A stretch of DNA of 64,000 bases, taken from Lumnitzera littorea. Taxonomy: Eukaryota; Streptophyta; Magnoliopsida; Myrtales; Combretaceae. Every line of letters begins with the position of its first letter. The first letter of the stretch is position 1. Made by a program: the position numbers and the translations under genes. The stretch lies in contig JAMXBB010000001.1 of the NCBI GenBank assembly GCA_024138015.1, positions 90,848,463 to 90,912,462 on the forward strand, in the 5' to 3' direction. This document shows, one piece after another, positions 21,720 through 33,869 of the stretch. The notes beneath the pieces are model-generated. The model was not told the DNA's origin. It did not search any database and saw nothing but the letters and a program-made list of their open reading frames with translations.

Positions 21720-23279
21720 GTAGTTTTTTTTTTTTTTGCCATAAAATAAAGTAGGGTTGAATATAGAATGTTTAGCTTTCTTTTTTCTTTTTCTTTCTTT
21801 CTTTTTTTTTTTTTGTTTTTTTGTTAAGTATGGAAAAGTACATGTATAATTAGAGTGGTCATCTATATCTATATGTCAAAATATAAGAAGGTAATTTACT
21901 GGGTGTTCATCTTTGACTTATTCTAGTTTTTGCGAATATTCATGTAAACATTCCAAAACATGAGTGGCATTATATTATTAAATCTAAAAATTGAAGTAAG
22001 CGGGTATATGATGGATAAAGCATGAGACTTAGGTTATAGGTTTCGAAATTTTGCTCCCTATACCATATCTTATGGTACCTTAAAACCGTCATGTATAAGG
22101 TATCTTATAAAACTATAGATTTTTTTTTTTATTTTTCTTATAATTTTCCATATAGCTATTTTTTTCAAAACATGAAATAAACTTGACCCCCTTTTTTACA
22201 AAATAATAATAATAATAATAATTGCTCAATTTAATCAATCTTTCAAATAATCCAATAAATAGAGTCCATTGAGGTTTATTATCAACTAATTTTTTTTTTC
22301 TTAAATGGTTCTTTAGCCATTATTAATATGGATAAATTTACGAAAAATATTATACAAAATATTCTTTATGTAAATAAAATATTCATTTTGTAATAATTAT
22401 ATTATATAGATATTTAAGGGAATAAGTACACTATTTTTAAAAAATAAAAGCATTAAACATTGTACTTAGCACGAGATTTATGAAGTTTATTAAATTGTGA
22501 TTAAAAGATTCATATGATTATATAATTTAATAATTATGGATATAACAATAATATAGAATCAAACAATTAACCATGAAAAACGGAGACATAACATGAAAAA
22601 TGAAGACATAATATGAAAAAGGGAACAAAGTAAAAATTTGAACAAGCTAAAACACTTTTCTTTCTCAAGTTACATATATCAGTAAAATAACCTCCCCAAA
22701 CTTTAAGAAAATTATATTTTACTCTAGTAATAATACCAAATTTTTCTTTTACAAATATAAAATAAAGAAACTATTTCATTATAAAAAATAAGTGATAAAC
22801 GTATATTGTCATTTGTAGGTGGTGCTAGAAGTAGAAACTAATAACTCAAATTCCCTTATTTCAAATTTAACTATATGATGAATTTAGCAAAGGAGGAAAA
22901 GGTAAAAAGAAAACGATAATAGAGTAAGGACTAAAGATGAAAGATGAAAGGGAAGAAACTAACAAGCGATTAGTTTAGTATTTTTGATAGATTAGGCTTT
23001 ATTTTATTTTATGAGATGGTATCATTTATTTATTAATTTTATTTAATTGCTATTATAAGGTATGGGTGTTAGAACTTATATTATGTATGCTTTAAAGTAC
23101 AAGTTCTAAGATAAGTATAGAATACCCTAACTTCTTACCTATATTCTACCCTATGAAAATCGATTTTGAGAAATTATTATTTGAAATCTACCCAATGGCT
23201 TTAATTACCCACCTAGAACCAATCTAGTCGAGGAAAGTTTGGGTGAATACCCTATATAATAGTGTTACTTGCTTATCTC

Positions 23280-23311
<32 letters not shown>

Positions 23312-23682
23312 CATATAACAGATATCAAAATTTAGGAATGATTCAGGTTCGATTCCATGTTGAATCTCTCCATACTTATAAGTACAACATAAAGCTGGAA
23401 AGCTAAAAAGCTCAAATTAAAAGTCAAATGCAAAACTAGTACTTGTAAAAATTTGGCTTGTACAACTAAATCCTATAGCTTTTGTCAAGTACTATTTTCC
23501 AGTTAATGTAAATACTATTACCCTAGGGTGATTAAGTTTATGAGAAGATGTTTGATTTATAAACCCTACGAATTTAGCTATTTAAGAGTAAAGTCAAACC
23601 ATAGTACTGTAGATAATCTCATAAATCAATAAGGCTAAGTAAAATAAAAATTTTATTACATTATGGAACTGAATATATTGTA
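21720..23682. other. AT-rich intergenic region; no gene seen
   Basis: Contains simple repeats only: an (AAT)n run at about 22204-22224 and a (TA)n run at about 23280-23312. No ORF shows family features. Confidence 0.5.
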
Positions 23683-26600
23683 TGTAATAAAAACCCTGAA
23701 ATTTTGATCAAAACCTAAATCGCGTACAAAAACCCTAAATCTTATATAAGCATAAATACCCGAAATTAAATTCAAACTTGACGAAAACCTTAGAACTATA
23801 ACTTTAAGTTTATAAAATGAATAAATATAATTTAATAGTAATAAAACTATAGTGGATTGTAATTATCGACTAATAGCGTAATTGTATATAAATTTTAGCA
23901 AACACGTTGAAATAACTTGTAAATATTATAAACATAACAAGTAACAATTAAATTAATAAATTTTTATAAAATCTCAAAAATTATTTTATAAATACTAATT
24001 ATATAATTTTTGTGTTTGAAAAAATTATATATTTTTATTTTTATTTTCTTTTTCCTCCTTTATTTCTTTCTTTTTCTTTTTCCTTTTTCTTTCTCCTATT
24101 TTCTCTAGTCCTCCATGTCCCACACCTTCCAAAGAATTTCTATAGACATGTGGAGCTCAATTGTTTTCTACATGTGTTATTGATGTGGAAAAAAAAACAA
24201 GAAGAGATAAAACCATGTCTCATCTCATTAATGACCCATCTTACACTTTTGTTTTCTTTTGCTTTATTTTTCTTCTCCTCCTCTTGTTAATAACGTCTAC
24301 AGGATGTATTAAAGCATACACACTTGCATTTTGAAACACAAACAAAATCACATTTGTTTCTTTCTATTTTCCAACTGTAGAGCATCTCCCCTTCTTTTGC
24401 CTTTAACTTTAACATTTGACAAGAAGATCAAAAAGAGGGAGAAGGAGCAATTTGATAGTCTCTTTAAAGTATGTATTTTGTTAATTTGAGTATGTATTTT
24501 GTAATAATTATTTATATATATACTTATACATATATGTATTTAGGTATGTATGTCCATATATGTGTATAAATATTAGAGTATATTTATATGTGTAGTGTAC
24601 ATGTTATAGTAATTTATATAAATAATTTGTATAAAAACTTAGGTATATATACATGTACATATACGTATATAACATATATATATATATACTATGTATTTTC
24701 TTTATTTTTATACTTATATATATGTATGTATGTATGAGTAGGTGTATATATATAATTATATCTAGTATTTTATTATATAATATATGTATGTATACGCATA
24801 TAGCATATATATATGTACTATATATTTCCTTTATTTATATACCTATGTATATATGTATTATATATTTTCTTTATTTATATGCACATATCCTTATGTATGC
24901 GTGAATATGTATATACATATATATATGCTTAGTATTTTAATTATACGACATATGTATGTATGCATATAGTAGATATTTATATATATCTATACTTGGTATT
25001 TTTGTAGTATACTATACGTATATTTAGGCTTATTACATATACATAATATACTATGTAACCGAAAGTACATGTCTATATTTATGTAATACAAAAATAGTAA
25101 TTTAAGGGGGATATATTGAGCATACATATATATACTATGTATTTTAATATATACAAATATATCTATGAACGTGAGGAAAATATATGTATATTTATGTATA
25201 ATATCATTTATATTACATGTTTTAGTATATATATACATGTAATATAACCATATATGTATATATGTATATAGAGTACAATTACATGTATATTTATACTCAT
25301 ACGTATAATATGTAATATGTATTTAATGTTAAGATATTTTAGTACATAAGTATATTATATATATAAATATATGTATATGAATAGTATCTTATATGTAGAA
25401 ATACGAGTATATTTGAATAGTATATATAATATAATATAATAGTAATTTAATAAATATGTATATATATGTACCGTGACCTTATAGAAATTATAATAAATAA
25501 TTAATTTAGAAAATTTAGTAAAATATAGTAATAAATATTAATATATGTGTATAACGTAAAATACAAAAAAAAAAAAGAAGGAAAATGCGGGAAAAAGTAT
25601 AAAGGTGACATATGGCATTCCTTTATGTTACCACGTTATCACCTAGCCTAAATTTAATTAAATTAGTAATTAAAAATAATAATAAAATAATTAATTAATT
25701 AGAAAATTAATAAAGTAGAAAATTTGAATTAATAAATCTTAAACCTTAAAATTAGCAAAAGTAAGTAATTATAGTAAAATAGCCTGAAAAATAAGGAAAT
25801 TATAAAATATACAATTTAAATAATTAATAAATTATAATTATACTAAGAAAATCTTAAAAATAATATTTTCTAATTATTTAAATCAAAATAATGAATTTCA
25901 TAATATTTTTATATTACAGTCGAAACTGCGGGTTATAATATCCAAAATGGACCCTATTACGAGAAAGTATACCTGAAAACAATTGAAATGAACTATAAAT
26001 TTATAAAAATCTGAACTAAATTGAAAAAGTTATACGCCACTAAAAATTTAAGATAAATTGAGTGAAAGATTTAACTCAAACTATATTTATACCATACTTG
26101 GAGTATAGTGGAAAACTAAGCAAATAATTATAGATATTTAATTAATTGAGAAACCTAGTTTTTTAGAATACTTATAAGTTTTCTTATCTTTTAGGTAATC
26201 AATTATCAAGCCTTGGAATTCTCAAAAGTTAGGAAAGTAAGCATTAACCTAAGTAAGGGAATTTTTATGATCTACTATCTACTTGCTGCTTGTTATTTAT
26301 ATGTTGCTTGTTGATTGATACTGATTATTTCATTGAATGACTGATTGCTTTAAGTGTTATCATCCGTGTGGTTACTTTTTTAAATTAGTAAATATAACTA
26401 TTCAACTAAAATAACTAGTTATATCTATTGCATGTCTATGACCTAATTGGTATATTGATGAAGTATGCTAACTTTACATATTTTTTAGAAAAGTATTTTT
26501 GATAAACATTTTTTTTCCAATTTTAAATATATTTTGTATGATTTCAATGAGGGCTCGTAATGTTCGTAAATAATATTTTATCATTAAGGCAAAGGTAGCA

Positions 26601-27392
26601 TAATATCTCCAATTGATTGCAAGAGGACTCGTATATTTGTACTTATGGAGCCTTAAATATTTGTTAATAACAAGATGGGCTCGCTTTGTATACCCAAAGG
26701 GCCTTTGATATGTTTGGTGAGTAGCTCTAGTTAGGGTCTACCTATATTGATTGTTAATTCTCGAATTAGGGTAATAGTCGAGTAACGTTTAGTGGAACTA
26801 TGCCTCCAAGTAGCCTCATGCAGTTAAGGTGAAGTGCTCAGTATGGGTAAGTACGGAGGAAAAATTGACATGAAAACGACATAAATCTATACCTTCCATA
26901 GTTCTACACTCCTATAGATGTGTTGCTTGCATTCATCGTACTTGCATTCATCATACTTGAAAGGTAGTAACGAGGAATGAACGCACTAAGCCGTGGTTTG
27001 CTCATTCCCTTATAGTTTCTTTTGTAGGTTTCTTGTAAGTAGGGATTGGGATAACCTTGAGAGCAGAGTACGAACTGGAGATAGGTTTGGTAATGTTAGG
27101 ATTGATTGAAAAGTATATAACGGTACAAAAACAATTTATGTAGAATATAATCATATGATGAGATTATATAGTATTTCTTGTAAATTAATAAGTTGTTTTA
27201 CTTTGTCTTAACATTTGGTAGGGGATACCTATTCTTTGCAATTCTGATAGACTGTACTTTATTGGATATCTATACTTATTTATATATTATAGTAAGTTAA
27301 TTAAATTAAGAATTGAAAACTTTAGTGACTAATTATTTAAAGTCTTGCAATCTCTAGCTTGCAAGACATTGCAAGACGGTTTTCATATTACA
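23683..27392 (+). mobile_element. Probable large gypsy LTR (about 3.7 kb), likely a solo LTR
   Basis: The element begins TGTAATA and ends TATTACA, a 7-bp perfect inverted terminus. A C/T-rich leader-like stretch lies at 24030-24290 and a very AT-rich middle at 24500-25500. The distal part has GAAGTGCTCAGTATGGG and GCTCATTCCC...TTTTGTAGGTTTCTTGTAAG, a layout with a splice-acceptor-like site seen in long chromovirus (Tekay/Del-type) LTRs and similar to 33240-33290 in the next LTR. No coding region adjoins it. I could not find a matching 5-bp target duplication (TTGTA against GCTAC), so the ends are provisional. Confidence 0.5.
24500..25470 (+). repeat. Low-complexity TATG/TATA-rich tract
   Basis: Almost a kilobase of irregular TATATG, TATGTA and TATATA words. 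Every ORF here is composed of Tyr, Ile, Met and Cys from this simple sequence and is not a gene. Confidence 0.8.
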
Positions 27393-28328
27393 GCTACACA
27401 TGTAATACAAAAATTTTAGGCAATTCAACTAAACCCCCCTTAAGATCATGACATGATTCATCTTGTTCACACTTATATAATATTTAATTGGAAAAAAAAA
27501 AAGGAAAAAGTCAATAAGCTTAGTTAAATTGGTTCTCAAAATTCAAAAGCATTATACATATCATGAAATATTTTCTCTATACAGAAATATCTACTTCAAA
27601 TTAAGTACCAAGTTAGAAATTAACAATGTAAGTGGCATGAGTAACACCTAATTATTTATTAGTTGTATTTATTGAGGATGTTAAGAAATTGAATGTAGAG
27701 GATATAACATTCATATTTAATGTTTTACTTATAAACTTAAATTGAAGCTCTTTATTAGGATAGGAACCAAATTACTTTTAATTTTCACCTCTGATTCCTA
27801 GTCATCACAATTACACATAACCAGTTATTATTTTTAATTTGATGGCCTAGAGTAGCACATTATTGGCATTTCAAGGTCTTATGTTACTCATGACTTTGTA
27901 TTTAGTCGATTGCTATAGCCAATTAAGGCATCTCATGCTACTAGTATGACCTTACTGTAGCTTCCTTCTAGTAAACTAATTCATATCTCAATAACCTTAT
28001 AGTCACAACTTGATGAATAATTGACATCTAACTACCAGATCAATTTGGTATTCAACTATAATCAAGATATCACAACTATTAGTTAGCGAGCTCTTAGCCA
28101 ATCATTGATAGCGATAACAACCAAGCCCTCTAGAACTGATTTTGTGAGTATGATGTATAAAGGAGATGAAAATGAAGATGGAGATGGAGTTATAGATATA
28201 GGTAATGATCGTAGAGATGAAGGGCTTTATTGTGTTTAATGATAGCCACAAAGAGGAGAAAGGAAAGCAAAGGTTGTGATTGCAATTAGCAAGGGAACGC
28301 TGCTAGATTCTTTACTTCGGAATAGGGT
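27393..28328. other. Intergenic; no gene seen
   Basis: No recognised family on either strand. Less biased composition around 28080-28300 may be old coding or untranslated sequence, but no frame is convincing. Confidence 0.4.

Positions 28329-28370
<42 letters not shown>
28329..28370 (+). repeat. (TA)n(GA)n microsatellite
   Basis: A pure TA run passes directly into a pure GA run, adjoining the start of the foldback MITE at 28367. Confidence 0.95.
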
Positions 28371-28691
28371 ATTTCAACAAAAGAAATCAATGTTTAAAGA
28401 TAAGTTCAAATAAAAGATTAATAGTTTGAAAAATTTGAATAGAGGATTAATAATTTACAGAGTGATTTAAATAAGAGATTCAGTTATTATCAAATTATAA
28501 CCTTACAACCGTTCTATAAAATTATTTAAACCACTTTATAGAATGTTGATATTTTATTTAAACTTTTAAAAATATTAATCTCTTATTTGAATCATTTTAT
28601 GAAACATTGATATCTTATTTACACTTTTTTGAAATATCAATCACTTATTTAAACTTACTTTTAAGCATTGATCTCTTTTGTTATAATTCTC
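28367..28691. mobile_element. Foldback MITE (about 325 bp) with arms of about 115 bp
   Basis: The left arm GAGAATTTCAACAAAAGAAATC and the reverse complement of the right end, GAGAATTATAACAAAAGAGATC, stay alike for about 115 bp, leaving a short central loop. Inside each arm a unit of about 40 bp (AAATAAGAGATTAATA...) is repeated. Target duplication is not visible because the left side lies in the GA microsatellite. Confidence 0.75.
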
Positions 28692-30049
28692 CCATCTTTC
28701 TATATAAAATATTATTGGTACTTACATGTGTAAAAATCCATTTCGATAGTTAGTCTTTTTACATAATTTAATGCTATGGACCGATATCGTAGGTTAGTGA
28801 TAGAGCCTAAGAAATCAACCTGACCATAGATGCTTTAAGGAGATCTGGTTTAATAAACTTAGAATAAGAATTGTTAGATTAGATTTTCTGCTTTAAGACT
28901 TACCCGATTATTTCGTACGTGAAAAATAGACTCAAGAAATGGCTTTTTTTTTTTAGCTCATTAGACTTCATTGAGCTTTAGTGGACCTTAAGGGAGCTCA
29001 TGTTTGCTTTAAGCTTATTTATAACAATAATGGACTCCTTTTAATTATTATAAGCCCTTAGATAAATCTAGGTCTATATCCAAGTCCATGGAGGTTAAAT
29101 ATAAATTTAGTAAGCCATTTTATACTTGCTGTAATTTGGCAAATTATACCATTTAGTTTATTCTAAATCTAGGTACATATCCAGATATAGTTTTGTCCGG
29201 ATAAATTGCTGAAATGGTATAAATTGAAGTTTATACTTGCTGTAATAATTTGCCAAACTTCAATCCATATCCAGATATAGTTTATACTTGCTGAGCTATG
29301 CAAATTACAGAGAATCGTCTCGTGCAAATATTATAAGCCATTAGATAAATCTAGTTCTTTTATAGGATCATTAAGAAAGCCAAATAAATGAAGTAATGAT
29401 ATAAGAATAAAGTAGGCCCCATTATAGAGTATAGGATGCGTTGTAGTTTTTATTTATTTAATTATATATTTATTTATTGTTATTATTATTATTTTAGGAT
29501 TGAGGAGTATAACAGGAAATAGCGGCAATCAACATTTATACATCAAACATGGCTGACACTTTAATTTAGCTTTAACTTGATAAAGTTACGCTGGTAACTT
29601 TGAAAAATAGATATAAATATTTATGAATGTAGATGATTCAAATTTCCTTTACACTCCCTTATATGCTTTGAACATTTACTCTGCGTTCTTGTAATTGCAA
29701 TAAAAAGCCCAAAAGCTCGAAGTGAAAGTTGACTGCCTCCATATGATAAAACTAAAAGTAGAAAGCTGAAATTTCCATACTTGCTGTAATTTGGCATTTC
29801 ATAAGCCAATTTATAACATTTAGTAACCGTGCTTTTATCAAAGTATTGTGACCTAATTGACATGAATGGGGTTTTTCACCAGGATTTAGCAAGTGATTCT
29901 TCCTCTTCATCTCTTGTATTATGTAGTTTGAAGGGAAAAAAAAAAAGAATTTATATTAGTTTTCTTTTTTTTCTTTTTGTATTTTTAGTTTCAGATTTAT
30001 AGTTTTAGTGAAATTTGTTCTCAAAATTGACCACCGTTACAAAATATAT

Positions 30050-30090
<41 letters not shown>

Positions 30091-30864
30091 CGCTCTGTGC
30101 ACACTGACAGTGCATGTTTTGCATTTTATTATACGATACTCAATCATACATAGCTAACAACAGTAAGTTTTTTATTTTTTTTCCCTCTTTTTTCTCCCCA
30201 ACGAACAACATGAAATAGATATATTGAAATCCACAAAACAACAGTTACATAACATGTGACGGACAGGTAACATGATCAATCTGGATGATATCTAGTAAAA
30301 TGACGGGGAACTTAAATCCCAAAAACAGAGGCACTAACCCTGTTTTTTCCCTTAGATTTAACCCTGTCCACACAACAATTTGCATTTCTACTCACCGAAG
30401 AAAAAGAAACAGATTGGAAACAAAGTTTTGAGATGGCTAATATCTTCAACAATACAACAAATAGACCACCATGTTTCTCTTCCTTGTATATAATATGAAA
30501 TTGGATATAGTTTAGTGATTGAGTATTTAGTTTTACAAATATAAAGTGTTGGGTTCAATTGTAATGTTTGTCATTTTACTTTTTCTATATATATCCATTA
30601 CTTAAAATCATTTATCCTTTTACATTTACTAAAATTTTTTTTTTTGTTAGTAATACACCATAGGTAATTATTACATTATCCATATTACAAATATTTTAAT
30701 CTTATTACATAAGTTATTGATAAATAATACTAATTATATGATTTTGTTTAATTATTTTTCTTTTACAAATAATATTATGAAAATAAATGTGAATTATTGA
30801 ATAATTGATTAGTTATAATAATTTATATTCAAAATGATATTCTTTTTCTTTTTAGCAGTAGTAA
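28692..30864. other. Intergenic with scrambled short repeats; no gene identified
   Basis: The phrase ATACTTGCTGTAATTTGGCA and variants recur at about 29128, 29232, 29285 and 29777. ATATCCAGATATAGTTT occurs at about 29176 and 29267, and TATTATAAGCC-TTAGATAAATCTAG at about 29047 and 29329. A (TA)n run lies at about 30053-30087. A segment at 30240-30480 is less AT-rich and could be untranslated sequence of an unseen gene, but no ORF supports this. Confidence 0.45.
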
Positions 30865-33691
30865 TGAAATACCCTAGTTAGTTTAATACTCTATTTAAAT
30901 CATAAACTTACTTAGGTTAGTTTCGCTAGAAATAAAAAATAAGGTTCCGATTTGATTATTTTAAAATCTTTATTTTACGTACATGCTAAATATGTTAAAT
31001 TTTCTATTTTACGTAAAGAATATAATAATTTTTGGTACCTTACATTATAACATTTACATTAAAATTTATTTATCCCATGCGATATATACATATATTTTCT
31101 TATTTTATTTTATTTTTTTTATTTTCTTTTTCTATATTTATATATATATATATGTTTAATTACTCCCTATCTTCTAGAAGGTCCTAGATTAAGCTACCTT
31201 AAAAAAAAAAAACACCCTACTTTAAATCCTACTTTTTCCTAGCCGCATCATCCTTCTTCCTTTCAACAATTATTTTTCCCCACCTGACCTTCTCTCACTC
31301 TCTCTCACCCCTTGCAAATCCCATGTCTATCTTGTCTCTCCCTTTCCCCCATCAATTGACCCGACCCTATCCCTTTACATTCAATTCTAGCCACAATTCC
31401 CTACCCCCAATTTCTTTTCCTCTCATCTTGATCTCTCTCATCTCTATCTCTTCACTGAACCCTACCCCCTCTCCAATTTCGTTGCTCTCCCCTTTCCTAA
31501 TCATCCCCAATTTCTTTCTCATTCGTAATAACCCTTTCTCGCCACCGCACCCCTCCTCCCCCCCCCCAAATTTAATCATGCCGAACCCTACCCCTTAAAT
31601 CCTCTCTCGTTAGTTTTTCCCCGAAAAATTTCTGAACTTCAAGTCAAATTTTTTTTAGCAACTTGTCCGAATTTTGAGTGATTCCAATCTCGACTGATTA
31701 TCACTCCACTCATTCAATTTTAATCTGGTAAATATTATTAATTAATTACTTAAGTATGTTATGTTAATGAATTAATTTATGTATTTTATTCATGATAGGT
31801 TCTTGTTCATGCCGTATGGTGATCTCGTCTTGATTTAAATTTGTGAGTCATTCCGATTTCATATTTAGTATCGTGCTCTTAGTGTATATCTTACTATTAT
31901 TTTAGTTGTTAGTGTTGATTTAAGTTTTGTTGGTATTTAATTTCAACTTTAAAGTATTTAATTATCTGCTATATAGTGTTATTTTATATAAAAGTTATGG
32001 TTAATATATATGTTATTGTATTTCGCGTTATTAGTTATAAATATATCTTAAGGCCAATTTTCTAATTTTTTTCGTATTTGACTTGGGTTACAATCTTCTG
32101 TTTGATTATAGATTTCGTTAATAATCATATTTTATATAACAGTCTCAAATGTCTATCCGGTATATTATAATATTATATTAATGATAGTATGTCTTATTTT
32201 TGTATCAATAGTATTTCGGTCTAAGTATTTTCTTCACCTTAGTATTATGAGTGTATAGTTTATTTTATTGTATTTGGTATATTGATTATAGATATTTATG
32301 TTGGGGCTAATTTTTTGTATATTTATATAGTATATCATATTACGCTTAATATGTTTGTTTTACGTATCACCTATCATTATGTATTTTCTTACGAGTGGTT
32401 GCAAATTATACTATTTTTTAGTTAAGTACTTATTTACCATATTGATTCAATAAACTATATATTCAGTACTTTAATATTGTATCCATTGTATACTTTCTTT
32501 TACATATATTATATACTTTACGAGTTATTATAGAAGTGATCTTATATATAGTTATGTTACTTTTTAAGTTTACTCATATTATGTTATTACTATTATTTGA
32601 CTTAACGATTTTTTTCGAGACCTTAATTGAGTATATCATATGCTCTTAGATAACTCCTAGGTAGGACTTAGTCTTAGAATGTAAGGTTAACATGCTACTT
32701 GTTTCTTTTAAATTCGTGGTGTTCAATTTCCTTTATCGAGGTTTGACTTTATTCGAGTTGAGATCAAAGTATTGTTTTCGACCTTAGAGCAATTTCAAAT
32801 ATGTGGTGTTTGTTGTTGCTTGTGCTTACTGGATTAGAAATAATCTAACTAGACTAATCGATAATTGGCCTAATTGATCTTAGTTGTTGATTATGCTTGA
32901 CCCGCTTGCTCTAGGGGCCCATAGTGATAGATCCCTAGAAGAGCAACCACTGATCATGTGCGGGGATTCCCTAGTGGATTTTTACATGGGACGATGTAGC
33001 TAGAATATTAGGTTTTGGACTCTAGTTTCTGAGCGTAAAGGACTTAAAGAAAAACGTATAATTATACCTAACTATGTATGTAGGTAAAGACCAAGTGTGG
33101 CGGGGTTTGAATACCCCTTTGTTGTTCTATAGGCCTAAATTGAGATAATTAAACTATAGATTGTATTATCTACTATTAATTACATATCTATATGTGAATG
33201 ATCTGTCTGGCATACGTATGTGTTTGTACACTTGTACAGGGCCTCAGCTCATTCTTTTCTCTTTCAGGTGCTAGATCTAAGGACCTTCTTATTTATGAGG
33301 AGACGTTTGTTGACAACATTCAAGAGGAGAATAGAGTCGAGTATTTATTTCTATGATGACTAGTTAAGGTATTATTTATTTTTACTGATGGTTTATGTTT
33401 CGTTGAAAATTATGTTCTTTTGAGGAGATGGACTCCTTTTGATATTTAAGGACATTAGTTATTTAATTTATCTTGTGTTTTGATTATAAGTCGGGATGCT
33501 TTCGAACTTGTGGATGTTGTAAGTTTATATAAGTTATGAGTAGATGCAGTTCCCACTCCTTTGTGGATATTTCTATTTTATGTAATGTGATTTTCCTTGT
33601 TTTAATTATAAACTTAGAAAATCTTACATATTCCAGACTAGCTGGGATATTTGGCGAGTTGTAATGCCATTTAAGGTTTCAGGGCATTGCA
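30865..33691 (+). mobile_element. Solo LTR of a chromovirus-type gypsy family (about 2.8 kb)
   Basis: It starts TGAAATACCCTAGTTAG and ends GGTTTCAGGGCATTGCA. It is clearly the same family as the LTR at 56230-59020 in the other orientation, which starts TGAAACACCCTAGTTAGG and ends GGTTTTGGGGTGTTACA. Shared inner blocks include TTATTTTACGTAC (about 30970), GACCCGCTTGCTCTA / GACTTGCTCGCTCTA (32900), CCACTGATCAT (32948) and AGAATATTAGGTTTT (33002). A C/T-rich leader lies at 31230-31600. No internal region adjoins either end, so it is a solo LTR. The flanking 5 bp do not form a clean duplication. Confidence 0.8.
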
Positions 33692-33869
33692 GAAACAATT
33701 AGACAAAATCTTCTTTAAAAAAGATAATATTATAGTTATATCTATATTAATAGCTTTTTTTGTTGTACTAGTAATTTTCTACTCAAATATTTTATTTGAT
33801 TTATTTTTGCTAAAAACAAAACTTACATAAGTTTCTAATATATTAATGTAATTTTTTTTTATAAATTGA

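Noticed and set aside
24653..25238. Open frames on both strands in the TATATG-rich tract
   Set aside because: They consist of Tyr, Ile, Met and Cys from simple sequence and exist on both strands at once.
31323..31598. 91-residue frame rich in Pro, Ser, Leu and Phe
   Set aside because: It lies in the C/T-rich leader of the solo LTR 30865-33691, and its antisense strand is open too.
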